Origin: Candidatus Pelagibacter sp.
Lineage (GTDB): Bacteria; Pseudomonadota; Alphaproteobacteria; Pelagibacterales; Pelagibacteraceae
NCBI GenBank assembly: GCA_013204495.1
Contig: JABMNQ010000187.1
Span: forward strand, 1-21,785
Length of the DNA: 21,785 nt
Reading direction: 5' to 3'
Every line of letters begins with the position of its first letter. The first letter of the stretch is position 1. Position numbers and translations under genes: made by a program. Below, piece after piece: positions 6,935 to 15,214 of the stretch. The notes under the pieces were generated by a model, which saw only the letters and a list, made by a program, of their open reading frames with translations, was not told where the DNA came from and did no database searches.

Positions 6935-8381
6935 TTCCACAAAAAGTTTGATATTTATTATCACTATGTGGGGCGGGTGACATAAACTCTAAATCATCGT
7001 TATTAACTAGATAAGGATTTTTTAATATTTTTATTAATTTATTAAACAATGTTAAATCACCATTACTTGCTGATGTTAAAGCTTCTTCAACTTTATGATT
7101 ACGAGGTATTACCATTGGATTAGAGAAATTCATTAATTCCATAGATTTATCATGTGAATTGCCAAACATTGTTAATCTTTTTACCCATTTATTTTTCCAT
7201 AAATCAAAGTCTGCATTATTATAAATTTCAGAATTTTTAATTGTCTTATTTGTCAAAAAAATAAAAGTATTCGTGTAGTCTACTTTGTTTTTCTCCATCC
7301 AATCTAATAATTCCATAATTAAACTTTTATCGTCATTATCTTCACCATATAATCCAAGCTTATCTCTCATCATATTTAACCATTTTGTTTCATAAATTTT
7401 TTCAAATTTATCTAAAGCTTCTCTAGCTAATTTAATGGCTTCATCTTCGTTTTTACTGATAAGAGGAATAAGACATTCTGCAAACCTTGTTAAATTCCAT
7501 TTAGTAATTTTTGGTTGATTATCATAGGCGTATCGTCCCAATTGATCTATCGAACTAAAAACTGTTTTGGGGTTGTAAGAATCCATAAATGCACAAGGAC
7601 CATAATCTATTGTTTCACCAGATATAGACATATTATCAGTATTCATAACTCCATGAATAAAACCAACGCGCATCCAATTTATTACAAGTTGGGTTTGTTT
7701 TTCTATTAAAACATTTAGTAAATCTAACGCTTTATTCTTGGATGATTTTATATTGGGGTAGTATTTTTCAATTGTGTAATTAGTTAAAATTTCTAAATCA
7801 TTAATATTTTGTTTTGCTGCAATATATTGAAACGTTCCAACTCTTAAATGTCCCAAGGCTACTCTTGTAAGAATTGCACCTTTCGAAATTTGTTCCCTAA
7901 CCACATCTTCACCAGTTTTTACTACCGCTAAACTTCTAGTAGTAGGTATTTTTAAAGAATGCATTGCTTCGCTTATAATGTATTCTCTTAGCATTGGGCC
8001 CAAAACAGCTCTACCATCACCACTTCGAGAGAACGGAGTTCTGCCAGAACCTTTAAACTGTATGTCAAATCGTTCATTATTTTTTGTAAGATGCTCACCT
8101 ATTAAAACAGCCCTTCCATCACCAAGCATTGTGAACTGACCAAATTGATGACCAGCATAAGCTTGAGCTATTGAACTAGATCCTTCAGGTAATATATTTC
8201 CTGAGAGGATTTGTGATAAATTATCTTTGGTAATATTTGAAAAATCTAGATCTAAATTTTTTGCTAAATCTTCGTTTAATATTAATATTTCAGGTAAGCT
8301 TACAGGGACAGGTTTAATGTCTTCTTTGAATGTTTTTGGTAACTTTGAATAACTATTATCGAAATGCCAACCAATAGTCAT
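6930..8381 (-). CDS. selO: Protein adenylyltransferase SelO (YdiU family)
   Basis: A 483-residue SelO pseudokinase, full length for the family (about 480). SelO transfers AMP from ATP to Ser, Thr or Tyr of protein targets and is linked to redox balance. Visible are YAGHQFGQFTMLGDGRAVL (about 75-93), FDIQFKGSGRTPFSRSGDGRA (105-125, with the ATP-anchoring K110), LREYIISEAMHSL (131-143, with the helix-C Glu), HGVMNTDNMSI (243-253) and IDYGPCAFMD (258-267). D249, N250 and D259 occupy the metal-binding and catalytic positions, so the enzyme should be active. The protein ends FCGT; a Cys near the C-terminus is usual in bacterial members, where animal SelO has selenocysteine. Its ATG is 8 bases after the formate dehydrogenase alpha stop, so it is probably the last gene of that operon. 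Confidence 0.96.
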   Translation of the reverse strand: MTIGWHFDNSYSKLPKTFKEDIKPVPVSLPEILILNEDLAKNLDLDFSNITKDNLSQILSGNILPEGSSSIAQAYAGHQFGQFTMLGDGRAVLIGEHLTKNNERFDIQFKGSGRTPFSRSGDGRAVLGPMLREYIISEAMHSLKIPTTRSLAVVKTGEDVVREQISKGAILTRVALGHLRVGTFQYIAAKQNINDLEILTNYTIEKYYPNIKSSKNKALDLLNVLIEKQTQLVINWMRVGFIHGVMNTDNMSISGETIDYGPCAFMDSYNPKTVFSSIDQLGRYAYDNQPKITKWNLTRFAECLIPLISKNEDEAIKLAREALDKFEKIYETKWLNMMRDKLGLYGEDNDDKSLIMELLDWMEKNKVDYTNTFIFLTNKTIKNSEIYNNADFDLWKNKWVKRLTMFGNSHDKSMELMNFSNPMVIPRNHKVEEALTSASNGDLTLFNKLIKILKNPYLVNNDDLEFMSPAPHSDNKYQTFCGT

Positions 8382-8389
8382 TTTATCGG

Positions 8390-11158
8390 TTAGTTAACTT
8401 CAGCCTGGTTTTCTTTTTGTTTGATTTCAGTTTTAAATTGATTTGATATTTTTTGAACTTCAACAGCTGTTACTTTGTATTCAGCACACATTGTTTCTTC
8501 ATCCTTACCATGGCCCGTTACCATGTTAACCATGTGTTCTGGAAAATGAAAAGTTGTAAATACTATTCCTTCTTTTACTTTGTCGGTAACTTCCACTTTT
8601 AAAGCAACTTCTCCTCGTCCAGAATAAAGTCTTCCTATGTCACCTGTATTTAACTCTCTTTTGTTGGCATCATTTGGGTGAACTAATAATAAGTCTTCAG
8701 AAACTATATTTATATTACTGGTACGCCTTGTCATAGTAGCAGCATTATAGTGTTGTAAAACTCTACTTGTTGTTAAAATTAATGGGTATTCTTTTTTATT
8801 AGTTTCAATTTCTGTAGATTCTTTCCAGTCAAAATTTTTCAGACGTCCTTTTCCAATTTTAAAAGTTTCTTTATGTAAAATTTGAGTATCTGTTCCATCC
8901 TCCAGAACTGGCCATTGTAATCCCATTTTACCAAGTCTTTCTCTTGTTACCCCTTTAAAGAAAGGAACGACATCTGCTATCTCTGCTAGAACTTGATCAG
9001 CGTCATATGTTGGTTGATCAAAACCTAATTTTTGCATCATATCTGTTACAATCATTCCATCAGTTTTAGTGCCCGGCAAAGGAGGTACGGCTCGATTAAC
9101 CCTTTGAATTCTTCTTTCGGTATTTGTAAAAGTTCCATCTTTTTCTAAAAATGTTGTTCCGGGTAATACTACAGTTGCAAGTTTTGCAGTCTCACTCATA
9201 AAAATTTCTTGAACCACCAATAATTCTAATGAGTTCATTGCCCGAACAACATGTGCACTATTTGGATCTGTTTGAACAATGTCTTCCCCAATAATCCAGA
9301 CCGCTTTAATATCTTTATTAATAGCTCCATCAAACATTTCTGGAATTTTTAATCCTGCTTTTGTTGGGTGAACTACTCCATATTTTTCTGTATAAAAATT
9401 TTGATTTTTTTCGTCTGCAACTTCAAAGTAACCAGCACCTTGATGAGGTTGGCATCCCATATCGGCAGCACCTTGTACATTATTTTGTCCTCTTAGTGGG
9501 TTAACACCAACACCTCTTCTGCCAATATTACCTGTGATCATTGCAAGGTCAGCAATCAGCATTACTGTTTTTGATCCTTGTTCTTGTTCTGTAACTCCTA
9601 AACCATGGAATTCCATTGAATTTTTAGCTGTTGCATAAGCTATAGCAGCCTCTTTAACCATTTGTTTATCAACACCAGCAACTTTAGCTAGGTGGTCCAT
9701 ATCCTGTCTTTCAATTTCTTTAATGAAATTTGCAAAACCTTCAGTTCTATCTCTAACAAAATCCTTATCGTAAAGATTTGCTTTCATTATAAAATGTAAC
9801 ATCATGTTTAAAACAGCCACATTTGTTCCGGGTCTAAGTTTAATATGGTAATCAGCAAGTTGCGCTAGTTCTGTAGTGATTGGATCAAGAACTATTAGTT
9901 TTTTACCCTTCATTACTTGTTGTTTTATTTTTGCCCCAGTAACTGGGTGAGCATTTGTTGGATTTGCTCCAATTACCATAAATAAATCTGCATGATAAAT
10001 ATCTTCTGTAGAGTTAGTGGCAGCTCCAGTTCCAAAAGTTTGTTGCATTCCCCAAGCTGTAGGTGAGTGACAAATTCTTGCACAACAATCGATATTGTTA
10101 GTTCCGATTGCAGCTCTAATCATTTTTTGGAATACATAATTTTCTTCATTAGTACATCTTGCTGAAGAAATACCAGCAACTGCATCTGGGCCACTTTCTT
10201 TAGTTATTCTGTTCAATTCTTTCTTAATAAAATCATAAGCCTCATCCCATGAAGCTTCTTCAAATTTTCCATTTCTTTTTATTAAAGGAGTTTTTAATCT
10301 GTCTGGATGATCATAAAATCCAAATGCATACCTTCCTTTAATACAAGTGTGGCCAGCATTGACTTCAGTTTCTTTAGGTGTGGATATTGCAACTACTTTA
10401 TTGTCTTTAATTGATGCCTCTAAGTTACATCCAACTCCACAATAGGAACAAGTTGTTCTAACTTTTTCATCTACTGCTACAGATTTTGATTGGAAAACAT
10501 CTGAGATAGCATCTGTTGGACATGTATGGGCGCAAGCACCACAAGATACACAAGAGGAGTCTCCGAATAAAGCATCATTGTCAGTTGTTATTTTAGATTC
10601 AAATCCTCTACCACTCATTGTTAAAACAAATGACCCTTGAATTTCATCACACGCACGAACACATCTTCCACAATTAATACAATTATCTAAATTCATTCTC
10701 ATATAATCATGAGAAGTGTCTTTTGTAATACCCTTGTGTTGTTTTGGACTATTATATCTATGATCAGTTATACCTAAATCATTAGCAACATCTTGAAGCT
10801 CACAATTATTATTAACCTCACAAGTTCCACATTCCATTGGGTGGTCTGTTAAAACTAGTTCTACTATATTTTTTCTTAATTCTGTTAAGCTTTCATTATT
10901 TGTAAAAATATATTGATTCTCAGAAACTGGCGTATGACATGATGCTACAACTTTAGTTGGGCCATCTTTAACTAAGGCAACCTCTACAGAACAAACTCTA
11001 CAAGCACCATAAGGAGCTAAATTTGGATCATCACACAATGTCGGGACTTTTTTATCCCCCAGGTAACTTTTTACAAAGCTTAAAACAGAGGTATGGTTTG
11101 GGCCAATTTCATATGGCTTACCATCTATGTGTGCAATTTTTCTTTTTTCAGAACTCAT
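8390..11158 (-). CDS. fdhF: NAD-dependent formate dehydrogenase, alpha (Mo-bis-MGD) subunit
   Basis: A 922-residue catalytic subunit that oxidises formate to CO2 at a molybdenum (or tungsten) bis-MGD site. Domains in order: NuoG-like [2Fe-2S] domain (C42, C53, C56, C74); His-Cys cluster (H106, C110, C113, C119); two [4Fe-4S] clusters (C160/163/166/170 and C203/206/209/213); molybdopterin domain with its own cluster (C237, C240, C244, C272) and K274. The active site reads CARICHSPTAWG, giving C363 as metal ligand with H364. This is the cysteine, not the selenocysteine, form. The dinucleotide-binding C-terminal domain covers about 790-900. This layout matches soluble FdsA / Methylobacterium FDH1-alpha enzymes. 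Respiratory NuoG lacks the CARxCHS site. The start overlaps the beta-subunit stop by one base (TAATG), indicating coupled translation. Confidence 0.95.
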   Translation of the reverse strand: MSSEKRKIAHIDGKPYEIGPNHTSVLSFVKSYLGDKKVPTLCDDPNLAPYGACRVCSVEVALVKDGPTKVVASCHTPVSENQYIFTNNESLTELRKNIVELVLTDHPMECGTCEVNNNCELQDVANDLGITDHRYNSPKQHKGITKDTSHDYMRMNLDNCINCGRCVRACDEIQGSFVLTMSGRGFESKITTDNDALFGDSSCVSCGACAHTCPTDAISDVFQSKSVAVDEKVRTTCSYCGVGCNLEASIKDNKVVAISTPKETEVNAGHTCIKGRYAFGFYDHPDRLKTPLIKRNGKFEEASWDEAYDFIKKELNRITKESGPDAVAGISSARCTNEENYVFQKMIRAAIGTNNIDCCARICHSPTAWGMQQTFGTGAATNSTEDIYHADLFMVIGANPTNAHPVTGAKIKQQVMKGKKLIVLDPITTELAQLADYHIKLRPGTNVAVLNMMLHFIMKANLYDKDFVRDRTEGFANFIKEIERQDMDHLAKVAGVDKQMVKEAAIAYATAKNSMEFHGLGVTEQEQGSKTVMLIADLAMITGNIGRRGVGVNPLRGQNNVQGAADMGCQPHQGAGYFEVADEKNQNFYTEKYGVVHPTKAGLKIPEMFDGAINKDIKAVWIIGEDIVQTDPNSAHVVRAMNSLELLVVQEIFMSETAKLATVVLPGTTFLEKDGTFTNTERRIQRVNRAVPPLPGTKTDGMIVTDMMQKLGFDQPTYDADQVLAEIADVVPFFKGVTRERLGKMGLQWPVLEDGTDTQILHKETFKIGKGRLKNFDWKESTEIETNKKEYPLILTTSRVLQHYNAATMTRRTSNINIVSEDLLLVHPNDANKRELNTGDIGRLYSGRGEVALKVEVTDKVKEGIVFTTFHFPEHMVNMVTGHGKDEETMCAEYKVTAVEVQKISNQFKTEIKQKENQAEVN

Positions 11159-12816
11159 TAATTATTCATAACTATATCATTTTTCATTTCATCACCAAAA
11201 TATTTTAATATATTCATAATAGGAGTGGGTATTGCACCACATAAAGCACACAAACAACCTTTTTGCATAGTTACAAGCAGTTCATTAAGTAATTTTAAGG
11301 GTATTTTAGCAGTTTTATTTTTTGCCTGGTCAAACATTTCCTTACCCCTGTAAGAACCAAGTCTACCTGGAAAGCACTTTCCACACGACTCTTCAGCTGA
11401 AAATTCAAATAAATGATGAATATAATCAATCATTGGAAAATCTCTTGGAATACTTACTATACTTGCATGACCCAACATAAATCCAGCTGTAGTAAATTCT
11501 TGAAAATCTAGATTTAATTTTTCTACTTCATTAATAGGAATTACACCTCCTAATGGTCCTCCAATTTGTAATGCTTTAATAGGTTCTTTGAAGCCACCAC
11601 CAATATCGTTTAAAACTTTTTTCATAGACATCCCCATTTCGACTTCATAAACGCCTGGATTATTAAAAAAACTATCAAGACAAACCAATTTAGTTCCAGC
11701 AGATTTTTTATTACCAATTGCAGAAAATTTATCAGCTCCATTAATAAGTATTCCTGTAGCAGCAGCCAATGTTTCAACATTATTTACTACAGTTGGTTTT
11801 TTATAAAGACCTTCAGTTACAGGGAAGGGTGGTCTTACATCAACTTCAGCTCTTCTACCTTCAATTGATGCAATCAATGCTGTTTCTTCTCCACAAATAT
11901 AAGCACCTTGACCAATGCAAATATTTAAATCAAATGAAAATTTAGTATCTAAGATATTTTTACCAAGCAGTCCTGATTCTTTTAAAGAATTGATAGCACC
12001 ATTTATTGCTTCAATAGATTTTGGATATTCACCCCTTATATACAAAACACCTTCGTCACTACCAATAACGTACCCACAAATAATCATTCCAAATAAAACT
12101 TTTAATGATTGATCCTCTAGTAAATATCTATCAGAGAAGGCACCCGAGTCACCTTCATCTGCATTACATATAACATATTTTTTTTCAGATATAGCTTTTT
12201 TACAAAAATCCCATTTCATACCCGTTGGAAAGCCCGCACCACCTCTACCAGTTAAATTTGAATCTAAAAGTGATTTAGTTATTTCTTGTTTGTCAGTGTT
12301 AATAAATTTTTTTAAGAGTTCACTAAATTGATTTAAATTAGAAAGTTTATCATCCATTAAAAAACTAGTAATTGCATAACTTTTAGAAAATAATTTTTCT
12401 TGAGTAATATCTTCACCTTTAATTATTTGATCAATTTTATTAATATCTTTTCCTGCATAATTCTCTCCATTGTAATGAAAAGCATGATTTTCATAACAGT
12501 GTCCAAGACAAAACATTTCACCAACTTTATCATGACCTAATTTCTCTTGCAGTTTTTCCTTTAAAGATTTTTGTGTACCTGCACACATACAAGCACTTCC
12601 ATTACAGACAAATGCCTTTTTTTCTCTATGTGAGGGTCTTAAAAATTCATAAAAACTTTCTGCTCCATGGATAGTAGAAACACCCATGTTATACTCTTTT
12701 GCAATTTCCTTAATACCATCTGCATTATTTGATTTTAAAGATCTTTCAGAAATTTTTTGGAATAGGTTATTTTTTAATCCAATTCTACCAGATAAATTAC
12801 TTATATTTTTTGACAC
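11158..12816 (-). CDS. fdhB: NAD-dependent formate dehydrogenase, beta subunit (fused NuoE-NuoF type)
   Basis: A 552-residue diaphorase subunit that carries electrons from the alpha subunit to NAD+. Residues 1-130 are NuoE/FdsG-like, with a [2Fe-2S] set C71, C76, C103 and C107. Residues about 185-545 are NuoF/FdsB-like: FMN/NADH motif TGRGGAGFPTGMKW (189-202), CNADEGDSGAFSDR (217-230), GQGAYICGEETALI (302-315), and an N3-type cluster region. That region is unusual. The usual CGxCxPCR is CGKCFPGR, with glycine at 484 in place of the third cysteine (GGT codon), while the distal site reads KGCLCALCG with three cysteines (C521, C523, C526). The fusion resembles Methylobacterium FDH1-beta. The start codon is GTG at 12816, supported by an upstream AAAGGA that overlaps the fdhD stop. 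Confidence 0.94.
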   Translation of the reverse strand: MSKNISNLSGRIGLKNNLFQKISERSLKSNNADGIKEIAKEYNMGVSTIHGAESFYEFLRPSHREKKAFVCNGSACMCAGTQKSLKEKLQEKLGHDKVGEMFCLGHCYENHAFHYNGENYAGKDINKIDQIIKGEDITQEKLFSKSYAITSFLMDDKLSNLNQFSELLKKFINTDKQEITKSLLDSNLTGRGGAGFPTGMKWDFCKKAISEKKYVICNADEGDSGAFSDRYLLEDQSLKVLFGMIICGYVIGSDEGVLYIRGEYPKSIEAINGAINSLKESGLLGKNILDTKFSFDLNICIGQGAYICGEETALIASIEGRRAEVDVRPPFPVTEGLYKKPTVVNNVETLAAATGILINGADKFSAIGNKKSAGTKLVCLDSFFNNPGVYEVEMGMSMKKVLNDIGGGFKEPIKALQIGGPLGGVIPINEVEKLNLDFQEFTTAGFMLGHASIVSIPRDFPMIDYIHHLFEFSAEESCGKCFPGRLGSYRGKEMFDQAKNKTAKIPLKLLNELLVTMQKGCLCALCGAIPTPIMNILKYFGDEMKNDIVMNN

Positions 12817-12820
12817 TTTT

Positions 12821-12826
12821 TCCTTT
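12821..12826 (-). promoter_or_regulatory. Shine-Dalgarno site of the formate dehydrogenase beta gene
   Basis: On the minus strand AAAGGA precedes the GTG at 12816 by a few bases and overlaps the fdhD TAA stop. It supports GTG as the start. Confidence 0.55.
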
Positions 12827-13668
12827 TAATTTTTAATAATCACTCTGTTTTCATTGCTATAAATATTAAAACTATCCTCTTTTACAAAACCTATCAATGT
12901 AATGTCAAACTTATTAGCAAGATCAATAGCAAGACTTGTTGGTGCACCAACTCCAATTAGAATACCAATATTTGTCATTAAAACCTTTTGAACTAGTTCA
13001 AAATTAAGTCTTCCTGAGCATGTAATAAATTGGGAGGGTGGATCTAATAAACCATTGTTTAGCGAGTGCCCAATAACCTTATCCAGAGCATTATGGCGAC
13101 CAACATCTTCTCTTAGGGATATTATTTCGCCATTACTCGAAAATAATCCACTAGCGTGGATGCCACCCGTTTTAGAAAATTCTGATTGGTTATCCCTTAA
13201 TGTAGCAGGTGATTTAATAATTATCTCTTTAGAAATTTTAGGTAAAGATTTTAAGGTTTTATCTTTTTTAATAATTTCTAACGAATCTAAAGAGGTTTTA
13301 CCGCAAACACCGCATGATGAATTTGTTAAAAAATTTCTTTTAATTTTGTCAATATCAACATTTTCTGAATCATTTAATGTTGCAACAATTTTATTTTGCA
13401 GCTTATATTCACCAACGTACTCTCCAATACTCTCAATTTTTTCAATAAAATCATTTTTTTCAATAATTTTTTCATTAAAAAGAAAACCTCTAACTAAATC
13501 CTCATCATTACCGGGTGTCCTCATGGTTATAGAGATTATCTTTTGAATCCAGATTTCTTCACGTTTGAATTTGATAGAAATCTCTAGAGGCTCTTCAATC
13601 GAAACTAAATCCTCAATATTACTTAAATTATTAGATTTGTATTTCAATATGTTGTATTTTGAATTCAT
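12826..13668 (-). CDS. fdhD: Formate dehydrogenase accessory sulfurtransferase FdhD
   Basis: A 280-residue FdhD protein, which moves sulfur from a cysteine desulfurase to the Mo-bis-MGD cofactor and is needed for active formate dehydrogenase. Visible are TMRTPGNDEDLVRGFLFNE (about 48-66), the essential CxxC pair in SSCGVCGK (C119 and C122), GGIHASGLFS, the strongly conserved LREDVGRHNALDKVIG, and SGRLNFELVQKVLM followed by GAPTSLAIDLA. Length and motif order are normal. It lies directly upstream of the beta and alpha genes (9-base gap), as expected for co-expression with its client. Its start is 4 bases after the HPP gene stop. Confidence 0.97.
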   Translation of the reverse strand: MNSKYNILKYKSNNLSNIEDLVSIEEPLEISIKFKREEIWIQKIISITMRTPGNDEDLVRGFLFNEKIIEKNDFIEKIESIGEYVGEYKLQNKIVATLNDSENVDIDKIKRNFLTNSSCGVCGKTSLDSLEIIKKDKTLKSLPKISKEIIIKSPATLRDNQSEFSKTGGIHASGLFSSNGEIISLREDVGRHNALDKVIGHSLNNGLLDPPSQFITCSGRLNFELVQKVLMTNIGILIGVGAPTSLAIDLANKFDITLIGFVKEDSFNIYSNENRVIIKN

Positions 13669-13672
13669 CAGA

Positions 13673-14149
13673 TTATTTTAAGGGGTAATTTTTTTTTAAA
13701 ATAAATTTATTTAGAATTATCCCAAATAGTAAAATTATTAGGCATCCAAAAATTATGGGACTTATTAGATACTCATATGAACCCTCTCCAATAATAACCA
13801 TAATTGGGTTACCACCGGCTGGAGGATGCACAACATCTAAAGCGATCATAAAAAAAATACCAATACCAACTGCTAAAGCAATATTTATAAATATCGGTAA
13901 ATGAATATAATTTACAAATAAAATTCCAATAAGTGCAGTTAACAAGTGACCAAAGAATATATTTTTAGGTTGCGCAAAAGGGCTTTCGGGAAATTCATAA
14001 AGTAATACCATTGAAGCACCAAAGGATGCTGTTAAAAATAATCCCATTGTAGTTTTGTATGTAAGCAATGTAAGAATCCCAATGGTAATAGTTGAAAAAA
14101 TTCCTGTTATGGATGCTTTTAATAATTTTTCTTTAGTAATTTTAATCAT
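13673..14149 (-). CDS. HPP family integral membrane protein
   Basis: A 158-residue membrane protein with about four to five hydrophobic segments (roughly 10-30, 33-51, 64-82, 86-106 and 128-150). The HPP-family signature is complete: TASFGASMVLLYEFPESPFAQPKN (about 40-63), FGHLLTALIG, and DVVHPPAGGNPI (105-116). Some family members in cyanobacteria and chloroplasts move nitrite. No substrate is known for most bacterial members. Here the gene lies inside the formate dehydrogenase operon, 2 bases after the SufU-like gene and 4 bases before fdhD. Because nitrite and formate are small monovalent anions often carried by the same channels, uptake of formate is a plausible inferred role. Confidence 0.9.
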   Translation of the reverse strand: MIKITKEKLLKASITGIFSTITIGILTLLTYKTTMGLFLTASFGASMVLLYEFPESPFAQPKNIFFGHLLTALIGILFVNYIHLPIFINIALAVGIGIFFMIALDVVHPPAGGNPIMVIIGEGSYEYLISPIIFGCLIILLFGIILNKFILKKNYPLK

Positions 14150-14151
14150 AA

Positions 14152-14550
14152 TTAAAACTTCAATGCCTTAGAGACTGTTTTAAATGGTAATAAAAGGCAT
14201 TCTTTTCTTGAGATGTTATTTTTATTCATAATTTCCCTAAAATCATTCCATTTTCTTTCAATTTTAACTTCAGTGTCATTAAACAAATCTTCAATGCCAA
14301 TAATAAGAGATTTAATATCATTTATATCTTGATTTATAATTTTTTGAGACAGCATACTTACAGAGGCCTGACAGTAAACACATGAACGACACTGATAGCC
14401 AATATCCTTAATTTTATCATTTTCGATAATTAATTTAATTTCCATTTCGTCACCACATAAGGGGTTCTTATTTTTTGCTTGGTGTGTATGATTTTTAATC
14501 ACCTTGTGATTTATAGTGTTAGATGCAATTTCTAGAATTCTTAGGTCCAT
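14152..14550 (-). CDS. SufU/IscU-like iron-sulfur scaffold protein
   Basis: A 132-residue protein of the NifU-N/SufU fold. The family ligands are recognisable: NPLCGDEMEI (C32, D34), a central CxxCxxC in GYQCRSCVYCQASVSM (C54, C57, C60, where C57 aligns with the usual middle ligand), and RKECLLLPF (C118). The first ligand-plus-Asp, the AS-SM pattern and the late Cys-Leu-Leu match SufU, which delivers or relays persulfide sulfur or builds Fe-S clusters. The two extra cysteines at 54 and 60 are unusual to my knowledge. It is the promoter-proximal gene of the formate dehydrogenase operon, whose products need many Fe-S clusters plus sulfur for the cofactor. A dedicated role in their maturation is inferred. 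Confidence 0.85.
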   Translation of the reverse strand: MDLRILEIASNTINHKVIKNHTHQAKNKNPLCGDEMEIKLIIENDKIKDIGYQCRSCVYCQASVSMLSQKIINQDINDIKSLIIGIEDLFNDTEVKIERKWNDFREIMNKNNISRKECLLLPFKTVSKALKF

Positions 14551-14593
14551 TATAATTCTTTAATTAAGAGATTAATGTTTTATATTTTGATTT
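14551..14593. promoter_or_regulatory. Divergent promoter region between the formate dehydrogenase operon and mobA-moeA
   Basis: These 43 bases separate two divergent start codons and must hold, or overlap, both promoters. They are almost entirely A/T, with an 8-base palindrome TTAATTAA at 14560-14567 and a -10-like TATATT at 14581-14586 facing mobA. No convincing -35 box or named operator is visible. Shared control of the enzyme operon and its cofactor genes is likely from the layout. Confidence 0.5.
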
Positions 14594-15214
14594 ATGGATG
14601 ATAACAATATTTTAGCAGTTGTACTAGCAGGCGGAAAATCTAAAAGATTCGGACAGGATAAAAATTGCGTAAAACTTGGATCAAGAACATTACTAGAGCA
14701 TGTTTTATTAAAAATTGTCGATAAATTTAAAGAAATATTGATTGTCTCAAGCAATTCTTTGGAAATAGAAGAAATAAAAAAAATTACAGTAATTCCAGAT
14801 TGTTTTGATGATCTTGGCCCATTAGCAGGTGTGCTCAGTTCAATGAAATGGATAAAAAAAAATAAAAAACCATACAAGTGGATTGCAACTTTTCCATCTG
14901 ATACTCCATTTTTTGATCCAAGTATTATTGAAGAATATAAAGCAAGAATTGAACAAAGTGAAAGCAGTTTATATTTTGTTAAATCAAACGAAAAAAGACA
15001 TAATATTTTTGGTTTATGGTCAATTGATTTATTAGAAAGATTAGAAGAAGATTTAATAAAAAACAATTATAGAAAAGTTGAGGAATGGGCTAATAAAGTT
15101 GGTGTGAGCACAATTGATATTAAGGTAAAAAATTATGATCCTTTTTTTAATATAAACACCAAAGAAGATCTTGAAGTCGCTCAAACTATTTTAAATCTTG
15201 AAAAAAATGATTGA
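14594..15214 (+). CDS. mobA: Molybdenum cofactor guanylyltransferase MobA
   Basis: A 206-residue nucleotidyltransferase that joins GMP to molybdopterin to make the MGD form used by formate dehydrogenase. The N-terminus has the GTP-binding signature VVLAGGKSKRFGQDK (about residues 9-23). Then come IPDCFDDLGPLAGVLSSMKW, where the DxxxxxGPLxG pattern is typical of MobA, the metal-binding FPSDTPF, and a late NINTKEDLE block conserved in the family. Length is normal (about 190-210). It is divergent from the formate dehydrogenase operon and overlaps moeA by 8 bases, so the two cofactor genes form a coupled pair. Confidence 0.95.
   Translation: MDDNNILAVVLAGGKSKRFGQDKNCVKLGSRTLLEHVLLKIVDKFKEILIVSSNSLEIEEIKKITVIPDCFDDLGPLAGVLSSMKWIKKNKKPYKWIATFPSDTPFFDPSIIEEYKARIEQSESSLYFVKSNEKRHNIFGLWSIDLLERLEEDLIKNNYRKVEEWANKVGVSTIDIKVKNYDPFFNINTKEDLEVAQTILNLEKND

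Noticed and set aside
8390..11158. NADH-quinone oxidoreductase NuoG or nitrate reductase
   Set aside because: The CARICHSP active site, the fused NuoE-NuoF partner and the adjacent fdhD point to formate dehydrogenase.
13055..13546. Plus-strand 163-residue frame
   Set aside because: Complementary to fdhD, whose motifs are clear on the other strand; the translation resembles no family and has antisense composition.
14572..15066. Minus-strand 164-residue frame
   Set aside because: Antisense to mobA, which carries all the expected motifs.
15198..15206. TTG start for moeA
   Set aside because: The ATG at 15207 gives a standard overlap with mobA and a more typical N-terminus; the TTG adds only three residues.
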